The notes under the pieces are model-generated. The model saw only the letters and a program-made list of their open reading frames with translations. It ran no database searches and was not told where the DNA came from. Below, piece by piece: positions 30,549 through 37,733 of a DNA stretch of 64,000 nt. The DNA lies in the NCBI RefSeq assembly GCF_009831415.1, contig NZ_CP043727.1:930001-994000 (forward strand). Reading direction: 5' to 3'. Origin of the DNA: Yersinia canariae. Its GTDB lineage: Bacteria > Pseudomonadota > Gammaproteobacteria > Enterobacterales > Enterobacteriaceae. The translations under genes and the position numbers were made by a program. How positions within the stretch are numbered: the stretch's first letter is position 1; each line of letters opens with the position of its first letter.

Positions 30549-31097
30549 ATGATGGCTAATTTAAATCTACTGATGCGCCATGGACGAATTATTCTAAGCG
30601 TTCTAATTCTGAATGTTTTGAGCACAATACCCGTATCAGCAGCTGACAATATGCGTTTTCATGGCGCATTAGTGGCCGAACCTTGCACCATTCGCCCTGG
30701 TGATGAAGCTATTAGTTTGAACTTTGGTACTGTTGTCGATAAATACTTGTATTCGAATCAGCGCACCTTGGGAAAACAGTTTCAAATACATCTGGTAGAT
30801 TGTGATATCAGCTTGGGTACGACGGCTAATATTATGTTTACGGGCAATGATAGCATTAATTTACCTGGGTTATTGGCCGTTGACGGAAGTGATGTTGGGA
30901 TAGCTATTGGTCTTGAAACAATGGCAGGGAAACCTTTGTATCTGAATCAGTCGAGTGACGATATCGCACTTGATACCGGTAATAATATTATCACCTTGAA
31001 GGCTTATGTTCGAGGCGAACCCGAGGCGATATCTCAACGTACTATTAAGCGCGGTGAGTTCAATGCAGTCGCAACATTTAATCTGCAATATTATTAA
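30549..31097 (+). CDS. Minor fimbrial subunit (MrpG/PapK-like)
   Basis: A 182-residue exported pilin-fold protein. Signal peptide to about VSA|ADNMRFHG, then LVAEPCTIRPGDEAI with FGTVVDKYLY, HLVDCD, GNDSINLPGLLAVDG and the ending FNLQYY. This pattern (EPCT..PGDE, YxxxRT.GK.F.I.L.DC) is the one seen in PapE/PapK/MrpG-type tip subunits. AGGA lies at 30541-30544, overlapping the previous stop. It lies just before the adhesin gene. Confidence 0.8.
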   Translation: MMANLNLLMRHGRIILSVLILNVLSTIPVSAADNMRFHGALVAEPCTIRPGDEAISLNFGTVVDKYLYSNQRTLGKQFQIHLVDCDISLGTTANIMFTGNDSINLPGLLAVDGSDVGIAIGLETMAGKPLYLNQSSDDIALDTGNNIITLKAYVRGEPEAISQRTIKRGEFNAVATFNLQYY

Positions 31098-31181
31098 TGG
31101 GTCACCCCCTCTAATCTTATTTCAATACGAATATGTTAACGCTGAAATTCATTATCAACAGATTAAATGCGGATAGAGACA

Positions 31182-32009
31182 ATGGAACTTAAACGAATGG
31201 AACAGCCTAATATGCGATTAAGTCATAAATATTGCTGGCTAATCGCATGCGTGCTGTTTTTATTTCCGCTTTATAGCCAGGCCAGTGCCTGGGTTTCGAC
31301 GCAAACGCGAATTAGCGGTCAATATACTGGAACATTCTCCTGGCCGACAGAGGAAATGACCAACGTACTTTGTACATCCACATCTTGTTCTGTGGCGATT
31401 TGTCACTACTCCAGTCTTGAAGCTGAACGGTGTCTTAACCCGAGTGCGGCATCAACGCGAGTCATTGTTTCTCAAGGAGCAACGGCGAAAACCATGCGAG
31501 ATGCATTTGTTAGTCGCAATGGTCCCTCAGGGAGTTGGAGTACCACGACACCTGTTTTGAGTTCATCAAATACTTGTTTTGGCATCATATATTGGCAAGG
31601 TGCTGGCGATTTAAACTTTAACGGGAATTTAATTCCAGGCTCTTATTGTGGGGCGGTTCCGCCAACGCCAGAAACCTGCGAAGTTACCGGTGATGTCTAC
31701 ATCAACCACGGTTCACTTAACCAGCAAGATGTTAATGGCGCAATAAAAAGTGAGCCACTCATTATCAATTGTACGGTCAGAACAACAGTGAAATTAACTC
31801 TGGTGGGCGGAAAAAGTATTAACCTTGGGCAGAATGGTAACCTAACCTCGACACTGAAAGTATCAGGCCAAGATTTGTCTAATGGTGTTTCGGTAACCGC
31901 CGGAGTAGGGAATACGCCTTTCCCGATTGAGTCAACACTTCATGCTCCCGCATTACCTGATGCAGGCAACTTCTCCGGTAGCGGCGTGGTGATTATGTCA
32001 TATTATTAA
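31182..32009 (+). CDS. Putative two-domain fimbrial tip adhesin (MrpH-like)
   Basis: A 275-residue protein, last in the operon, as for tip adhesins. After a signal peptide (cut near YSQASA|W) comes an N-terminal receptor domain with six cysteines (NVLC, TSCS, ICHY, ERCL, NTCF, SYCG), then a pilin domain from about residue 163 (ETCEVTGDV..NC..VIMSYY). The size and plan match MR/P-type MrpH. MrpH is reported to bind zinc through three histidines; the N-terminal domain here shows only one His (in ICHY). The start is uncertain: in-frame ATGs at 31167, 31182, 31197 and 31212, none with a strong ribosome site. Confidence 0.7.
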   Translation: MELKRMEQPNMRLSHKYCWLIACVLFLFPLYSQASAWVSTQTRISGQYTGTFSWPTEEMTNVLCTSTSCSVAICHYSSLEAERCLNPSAASTRVIVSQGATAKTMRDAFVSRNGPSGSWSTTTPVLSSSNTCFGIIYWQGAGDLNFNGNLIPGSYCGAVPPTPETCEVTGDVYINHGSLNQQDVNGAIKSEPLIINCTVRTTVKLTLVGGKSINLGQNGNLTSTLKVSGQDLSNGVSVTAGVGNTPFPIESTLHAPALPDAGNFSGSGVVIMSYY

Positions 32010-32335
32010 ATTGAGATTTATATGCACTCATTAACTGAGTGCATAATTATCATGAATATAAAATAGCATTTTAAATTTGCTATTTTTATATTCATTAAGT
32101 AGGGCGTGTACTGTTATTTATATATGGCAGGGATGCCCTGTGGTATTTATTTGTGTATGATTTTATATTAAATAAATACTATTTTTAGGTTGTAATGTGT
32201 TACGTTAATATAGTATAAATCTGTTGCGTTAGATTAATTGGGTATTAGGCTTTAACCTAAAGATGAAACGCATACTTCAATGGGCTATTAAATAAATAGG
32301 CTATAATTTTTTATTTTTCTTTTAAGGATCTTCTC
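32010..32335 (+). promoter_or_regulatory. Intergenic region: end of fimbrial operon and promoter of peptide gene
   Basis: 326 AT-rich bases. The left end holds an inverted repeat TATGCACTCA / TGAGTGCATA (32021-32045) just after the adhesin stop, probably ending the fimbrial transcript. A small palindrome TTAGGCTTTAACCTAA lies near 32248-32265. A perfect -10 hexamer TATAAT is at 32302-32307, with no good -35 at 17 bases. AAGGA at 32324-32328 is the ribosome site for the peptide gene. The strong -10 without -35 may mean an activator or a stationary-phase sigma. Confidence 0.5.
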
Positions 32336-32524
32336 ATGAAAAAGATGAACATGGCAGTTGCAAATACAATCGTTGGCGGTACTGGTCAAACTTGTAAAGA
32401 TACTTTCCAGTGGCAGACTAGCGGTACAACTGCAACTTGCATGGCAGTAACTACTTGTACTGATAAACACGGTAAAGTATTAAGCACTACTTCTGCACCT
32501 AGCAACATTGCTAACTGCCGTTAA
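32336..32524 (+). CDS. Small precursor peptide with double-glycine leader and four cysteines
   Basis: A 62-residue protein. Residues 1-15 form a leader ending in Gly14-Gly15, with hydrophobic residues at -4 (I12), -7 (A9) and -12 (M4), as in bacteriocin leaders cut by C39 peptidases. The predicted core is residues 16-62 (47 residues), Thr-rich, with C20, C35, C41 and C61 and one Trp. AAGGA lies seven bases before the ATG. It resembles what I recall as the DUF4762 family of small enterobacterial proteins of unknown function, unchecked. A C39-containing exporter and a DsbA-like protein are encoded in the following operon, which fits cutting at GG and forming two disulfides. Confidence 0.8.
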   Translation: MKKMNMAVANTIVGGTGQTCKDTFQWQTSGTTATCMAVTTCTDKHGKVLSTTSAPSNIANCR

Positions 32525-32564
32525 TTAAGTATTCGTTAGTTTTTATCGATATTTAATCGTATCC

Positions 32565-32611
32565 CAGGCAAGTGTGGGAGGTATTACTGTACTTGCCTGA
32601 ATTATTTTTTT
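32565..32611 (+). terminator. Terminator/attenuator after the peptide gene
   Basis: Stem CAGGCAAGT (32565-32573) / ACTTGCCTG (32591-32599), then AATTA and seven T. It separates the small peptide gene from the export operon, so partial read-through would give much more peptide mRNA than exporter mRNA. Confidence 0.75.
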
Positions 32612-32742
32612 AAAAGCGCCATCGATACTTAAATTCAAGAATTTTCGCATTAACTGAATGTGAGAAAATTACTTCTCGGGCATACATGTCATTTGATGGT
32701 GTTTATGTCTTACCTGAACTCTGATTGTGAATAAAACTGACT

Positions 32743-33426
32743 ATGTCTACTGAAAAAAATATGTTTAGGGGTAAGGGATTCTTTATAGGCTACACACTGT
32801 TAGTTATCCTTATTTCTTCATTGATAACAACGGCCTATTTCCACTACTTCGTCCTCAATCAGGATGCGCAGGAAAGCTTATTATCTGTCAGCAGCAGTGA
32901 CATTGAAAACAGCCCAATTAAAGACGATAAAAGCATTATCGAGATCTTCTCTTATGGCTGTCACTACTGCGCCATTAATGAAGAGAATGTCACCCAATTA
33001 GAAAATCGCATGCCGAAAGGAACTCGTTTTATTCGCCTGCATATCAGCAGTGATAAAACCACCGGTTTGGGGCGTTTTTCACCTATTTTCGCCACTTTAT
33101 CCGTCATGGGTATTGAACCGCAACATCGCCAAAGTGCATATAAAGCGGTACTCGAAGACAACATCGACCTGAGTGATAACAGCCAATTAGAAACCTGGCT
33201 AAAAGCCAATGGCATTGATGTCGCTCAATATCAGCAAGTGAGCCAGTCGGCTGAAGTCAAAGAATTGATCGCGTACATGACGGCAGTGACCGCACATTAC
33301 AAGATAGATGCGACCCCATCCTTTATTGTTGGCAAAAAATGGATAGCGCTACAAGACCGTGAGTTCCCAGCATTCTCGGACCATCTCTTGTCATTACTCG
33401 AGCATGATAAGGCGCTGGAGAAATAA
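32743..33426 (+). CDS. Membrane-anchored DsbA-like thiol oxidoreductase
   Basis: A 227-residue protein with one N-terminal membrane segment (about 13-34) and a periplasmic thioredoxin-like domain. The active site is C73-H-Y-C76 and the cis-proline loop is ATPSFIVG (around 193). These are DsbA-family marks, and the anchor replaces the cleavable signal of DsbA. Its stop overlaps the next start (TAATG). A dedicated oxidase beside a four-cysteine secreted peptide suggests that it forms the peptide's disulfides (inference). Confidence 0.8.
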   Translation: MSTEKNMFRGKGFFIGYTLLVILISSLITTAYFHYFVLNQDAQESLLSVSSSDIENSPIKDDKSIIEIFSYGCHYCAINEENVTQLENRMPKGTRFIRLHISSDKTTGLGRFSPIFATLSVMGIEPQHRQSAYKAVLEDNIDLSDNSQLETWLKANGIDVAQYQQVSQSAEVKELIAYMTAVTAHYKIDATPSFIVGKKWIALQDREFPAFSDHLLSLLEHDKALEK

Positions 33427-34382
33427 TGAGACTGTTAGCCGTATGGGGTTATTTTGCCTGGCGAAACCAGCTCGATAAGCTGGCTTTTAGTGGGCGTTTA
33501 CTCGCCCGCGGGCAGGCCAATATAGCTATCTGGTTGTTACGGCACGGTGATTATCGTTTCTTACTGATGCTCGGTGCTTTGCGCTGGGCTTTAGGTTTAG
33601 CTTCACGGCATCAGAAAAATCTGGCGCGAGTGGCAGCGGCTAACAGCCAGTGCTTATTAAGTGGCAAAAATAGCCTATCTGTATCGAATTTTATTCGTAC
33701 CGCACAGCGCCGGCAGGTGTTAGAACTGGCCGCAACTTATGGCCAAAATCGGCAGGTTTTAGCCCAGTTAGCGGCGTGTACTCAGCAGTTAGACAGTCAG
33801 GTAAAAGCACTGCATGAATCGGGGTCGCCGGTCATTCTCGCGCCATTGCACATGGTCTCAGATGTACTGGCTGGCATGGTGGGCGCGAATGCTTATCCGG
33901 GGCAGGCAACTGTGGTTGTTTCAGCCAGTGCTGAGGCCTATGAAGAGCAGGCGCGGCAAATGGGCGGGGTGAATATTTCCTATTGTTCCATTCATGCTGA
34001 CAGCCGTGCAATCGCCGGTAACCTGATGGATGCCATCATGGAAGCCGCGGAGCATAAGCGCAATATTATGATTTTTCCCGATATTACGCCGGATTACACC
34101 GTCAATAACCAGCCAGCAGAAACGGCAAAAATGGCCTGCCAACTGTTTAATCGCCCGGCCAATTTACACAGCGGCATTATTCGCCTTGCCAGAGCACTTT
34201 CTGCGCAGGTGGTTTTTTATTACCTGTATTACGACAAAGAAATAAAAATACAAATTTATCCTGCACTTAGTGCGCGAGAAGTGAAAAATAAATTACCTGA
34301 ATTGATTGAAACATCAATGACGCAGCATCCGCAGGATTGGCTGTTATGGCACTCACATTCGTTATTTTTTATTAATGAATAA
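33426..34382 (+). CDS. LpxL/HtrB-like acyltransferase (lysophospholipid acyltransferase superfamily)
   Basis: A 318-residue protein resembling late lipid A acyltransferases in layout. A putative catalytic H142 and D146 occur in APLHMVSD, with spacing H-x3-D rather than the usual H-x4-D/E. Later come FPDITPDYT, HSGIIRLARAL and DWLLWHSHSLFF, the last resembling the LpxL C-terminal motif. There is no clear membrane anchor, only an amphipathic N-terminus. It lies between the DsbA-like and exporter genes and is transcribed with an ACP gene, so an acyl-ACP donor is plausible. The acceptor is unknown: the peptide or a lipid. Confidence 0.65.
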   Translation: MRLLAVWGYFAWRNQLDKLAFSGRLLARGQANIAIWLLRHGDYRFLLMLGALRWALGLASRHQKNLARVAAANSQCLLSGKNSLSVSNFIRTAQRRQVLELAATYGQNRQVLAQLAACTQQLDSQVKALHESGSPVILAPLHMVSDVLAGMVGANAYPGQATVVVSASAEAYEEQARQMGGVNISYCSIHADSRAIAGNLMDAIMEAAEHKRNIMIFPDITPDYTVNNQPAETAKMACQLFNRPANLHSGIIRLARALSAQVVFYYLYYDKEIKIQIYPALSAREVKNKLPELIETSMTQHPQDWLLWHSHSLFFINE

Positions 34383-34407
34383 TGTCACTGACGAAGAATA
34401 GTAGAAA

Positions 34408-36558
34408 ATGGAAAAGATAATCCCAACGCTAGTTTTTCAAAGCGAAACCAATGAATGTGGTTTGGCCTGTATTGCGATGCTCGCTGAGACGCAAGGCATC
34501 AATGCACCGCTGGAAAGCTTGCGCGAGCGTTATCCTGCCTCTGGGCATGGCACGTCACTGGCCACGCTTTGTACTATTTTGTCTGAGTTGGCAATACCGG
34601 CTTATCCGGTGGTGTTTGAGCATCAGGAACTGTCGGCTTTACCGCTGCCAGCTATCTTGCATTATGGTGCCAACCATTATGTGTTACTGGCTTATCGCAA
34701 AGGTAATTATGTCTGTGTTATGAATCCAGCTATCGGGCAGCAATTATTGCCGATGGATGCATTAAAAGCAGAGATAAGTGGTTATGCGCTGGTGCTGGAC
34801 ACAGAAACGCCAGCCTCATCTGATGCAGTGAAGAAGATTGAACACAGCCAGCGGCTCAGTGCGCTTGACTGCATGAGCTTGAAAGAAACCGCCAGTATTC
34901 GCGGTATCTACTGGCTGATGACGCTGGCATTTTTGATCTCGCTGACACTGTTTATTATGCCGACCATGGTTAGCAGTGCCATTAATGACGTGTTCTCCTC
35001 GGCGGGTGATAAAGATTTCCCTTATTTCTATTTTCTTCTGGCCTTTGTGGTCTCCACATCACTCGCTTTTTGTGTGCGTTACATCACTGAGCGTTATATT
35101 AAACACTTTGTGGTGCTCAACAGTGTCGCGGGGTTCTCCCGCTTGCTGAGCCATTCGCTTAATTTCTTTGATAAGCGAGCGCCGGGTGACATCTTCAGCC
35201 GGTTTTCAAACTGGCAGATGGCTGCTACCCAAAAAATAGAACTGGATAACGGCCTGCGTACTGACTGGATAATCGGCGCTATTGCGCTGGCCGTGATGTG
35301 CTATATGAGCCCACTGTTAGCGATGGTATCTGCTATCGGCGTCATGCTAATGGGCCTTATCAGTATTTGGGCTATTTACCGTGACCGCTATTACACCCAG
35401 CAGTTGCAGGTAAAAAGTGCCGAGCAAAGTGATTTTATTCTGGAAACCATTCAGGGTTTTTCCACCATTAAATCTGCCGGTTTGTCCAGCCAGCGCCAGG
35501 GCGTATTTGCCGGCTTGGCACTGTCACTGTTTACCACGTTACAGAAGAAGAAAATCTACGATCAGGTTAAAAATAGCCTGTATCAGCTGATCGGCAGTCT
35601 GGAAATGGTGTTCTTTATGCTGCTGGCGTTGCCGCTATTGAAGCAAGGGACACTGAGCCTGGGCGAATTCTTTGCCTACAGTTTTGTGCGCGAGATTTTT
35701 ACCTCGTACATCACCAAAATTTTCTATGCGATTTTGCAGAAAAACCAATTGCATGTCATTGATATCCGCGCGCGCGATCTGTTCCCTGTTGGGCAGTCAA
35801 CTCCGTCGGAGAAAAGCTCATCAATGCCAAAAGCGCCGCCGACATTTGCGCATTCGCTGGTCTATCAGGACATTCGTTTTGCCTATGATGCCAGCCAGCC
35901 GGTATTGCGCGATTTGTCGCTGTCACTGACACGCGGCCAGAGTGTGGCCATCATTGGTGAATCTGGTGCCGGAAAAAGTACCTTGCTGAAAGTCATGGCA
36001 GGGTTGATGCCGCCACAACAAGGACAGGTATTGGTCGATGGGGAAGCCGTTGATTTCCAACAGGCGCATGCGCTGTTCTTCCTACAAAGTCAGGAAGATA
36101 TCTTGTTTAATGCCTCGGTATTACAAAATATCACTTTGTTTGATGGGCATATTGACACCGAAAAGCGCCAGCGGATTGAGCGCTCATTGCAAGGGCTGCA
36201 ATTAACCCATGTCATTGATAAGTTGCCTGGCGGTGTCAGCGCGCTGGTGCGCGAAAGTCATGCAGCGCTCTCTTTGGGGCAGCGTCAGCGGTTATTACTG
36301 GCGCGCGCCATGTACAGCGACTGCCCGGTTTTGGTTCTGGATGAACCCACCGCTAATTTGGATGAAAACACTGCCCAGCAGGTGATGCAGGCTTTGCTTG
36401 CCCATTGCCGTGAATATCAAAAAACGCTGATTACCGTGACTCATAGTGAAAGTGTGTTGCCGATGTTTGACCGTGTTTTCCGGTTAAATGACGGCCAATT
36501 GGTGCGTTATTCTCAACCTGTGGCATCAAGCCGCCTGACACCTGCGGCGGTTAACTGA
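34408..36558 (+). CDS. Peptidase C39-containing ABC exporter (bacteriocin processing/export type)
   Basis: A 716-residue three-domain transporter. N-terminal C39 peptidase-like domain (1-130): oxyanion Q11, nucleophile C17 (ETNECGLACI) and H90 (GANHYVLL). The third triad position, usually Asp in DP, is N106 (VMNPAIG). Then a six-helix transmembrane domain (about 165-450) and an ATPase domain with Walker A GESGAGKST (about 517-525), signature LSLGQRQR and Walker B VLVLDEPTANLD. It probably cleaves the double-glycine leader and exports the core peptide. It overlaps the adaptor gene by TGATG-type coupling. Confidence 0.85.
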   Translation: MEKIIPTLVFQSETNECGLACIAMLAETQGINAPLESLRERYPASGHGTSLATLCTILSELAIPAYPVVFEHQELSALPLPAILHYGANHYVLLAYRKGNYVCVMNPAIGQQLLPMDALKAEISGYALVLDTETPASSDAVKKIEHSQRLSALDCMSLKETASIRGIYWLMTLAFLISLTLFIMPTMVSSAINDVFSSAGDKDFPYFYFLLAFVVSTSLAFCVRYITERYIKHFVVLNSVAGFSRLLSHSLNFFDKRAPGDIFSRFSNWQMAATQKIELDNGLRTDWIIGAIALAVMCYMSPLLAMVSAIGVMLMGLISIWAIYRDRYYTQQLQVKSAEQSDFILETIQGFSTIKSAGLSSQRQGVFAGLALSLFTTLQKKKIYDQVKNSLYQLIGSLEMVFFMLLALPLLKQGTLSLGEFFAYSFVREIFTSYITKIFYAILQKNQLHVIDIRARDLFPVGQSTPSEKSSSMPKAPPTFAHSLVYQDIRFAYDASQPVLRDLSLSLTRGQSVAIIGESGAGKSTLLKVMAGLMPPQQGQVLVDGEAVDFQQAHALFFLQSQEDILFNASVLQNITLFDGHIDTEKRQRIERSLQGLQLTHVIDKLPGGVSALVRESHAALSLGQRQRLLLARAMYSDCPVLVLDEPTANLDENTAQQVMQALLAHCREYQKTLITVTHSESVLPMFDRVFRLNDGQLVRYSQPVASSRLTPAAVN

Positions 36559-37733
36559 TGCGTATCAAACTGACCAACAAGAAACAGCAACTCATTCTGG
36601 CCTTGTTTATTATATTGCTGCTGATAATTAGCGGCGTTATTGCACTATCACTATCGGGTAGCCAGCAAGATGTGCCGCAGTTAACTGAAACCATTGGTCA
36701 CGGTGATATAGAAAGAAATGTCATGGCCACAGGCAGTTTAAAACCCTCATTGCAGGTTAATGTTGGGGCGCAGGTCAATGGGCAGTTAACCAAACTCTAT
36801 GTCAAACAGGGTGACCGGGTTACCCGTGGTCAATTATTAGCTGAAATAGACCCGACTTTGCAGCAAAACGAGCTGCGCAAATCAGAAGCAGAATTACAGA
36901 GCACACAAGCCCAGAAGCAGGCGAGCCAAGCTTTGTTACGCCAATACCTGCTTGAGTTTCGACGTCAGCAAACCTTGGCAAAGGAAGGTTCCGGTGTCAA
37001 AAGTGCGCTGGAAAAAGCTCAAGCGCAATACGACAGCCAGCTAGCGCAATTGCATGTTAGTGAAGCACAAATTGTGCAAAGCCAAATGGCATTGGAAACG
37101 GCAAAAGCCAATTTGGGCTTTACGCGTATCATGGCGCCGATTGATGGCGAGGTGCTGGGCATTGTCACCAAAGAGGGGCAAACCATTGTCTCTTCACAAA
37201 CTGTACCGACCATTTTGGTGTTGGCGAATGTCGATACCATGACGGTGCACACGCGCATTTCAGAAACCGATATTCTTAAAGTCAAAGTTGGGCAGCCGCT
37301 GTGGTTCTATGTGGTCGCTGACCCCGAACGCCGTTATGAAAGCCAAATGGATGCGATTCAGGAAGCCTCGGCAGAAAGTTTGCGCGAGGACAGTTCCGGT
37401 TCAGTGAATAGCCAGCAACCTTCCGCAGTGTATTACAACGGCATATTCAACATTGCCAACCCTGCGCGGCTATTGCGCACGTCAATGACTGCTCAGGTAT
37501 TCATCATTACCGCACAGGCGAAAAATGTGCTGCGGGTGCCACTGTCAGCATTGGGTGAGCAGCAACCGGATAAGCGCTATCGTGTTCTGGTTATCAAAGA
37601 CAAGCAGACGTCTGTGCGCTGGGTCTCTGTTGGCCTGCGTGATAGCCAATTTGCCGAAGTGAAAGAGGGTCTGGAGCAAGGTGAGCAGGTGCTGCTGTTG
37701 GGGACACCGACGGAGGCTAAAAATGAACATTAA
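36558..37733 (+). CDS. MacA/HlyD-family periplasmic adaptor protein
   Basis: A 391-residue membrane fusion protein: short cytoplasmic end, one membrane segment (about 13-32), lipoyl-like halves (VNVGAQVNGQLTKLYVKQGDRVTRGQLL.. and ..NLGFTRIMAPIDGEVLG), a coiled-coil hairpin between them, and a beta-barrel region. The ERNVMATGSLKP start is typical of MacA. It should link the inner-membrane ABC proteins to the outer-membrane channel encoded next. Overlaps the macB-like start by eleven bases. Confidence 0.88.
   Translation: MRIKLTNKKQQLILALFIILLLIISGVIALSLSGSQQDVPQLTETIGHGDIERNVMATGSLKPSLQVNVGAQVNGQLTKLYVKQGDRVTRGQLLAEIDPTLQQNELRKSEAELQSTQAQKQASQALLRQYLLEFRRQQTLAKEGSGVKSALEKAQAQYDSQLAQLHVSEAQIVQSQMALETAKANLGFTRIMAPIDGEVLGIVTKEGQTIVSSQTVPTILVLANVDTMTVHTRISETDILKVKVGQPLWFYVVADPERRYESQMDAIQEASAESLREDSSGSVNSQQPSAVYYNGIFNIANPARLLRTSMTAQVFIITAQAKNVLRVPLSALGEQQPDKRYRVLVIKDKQTSVRWVSVGLRDSQFAEVKEGLEQGEQVLLLGTPTEAKNEH

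Noticed and set aside
32021..32045. Site-specific recombination site at the end of the fimbrial operon
   Set aside because: A simple 10-base hairpin just after a stop codon is better explained as the end of a transcript.
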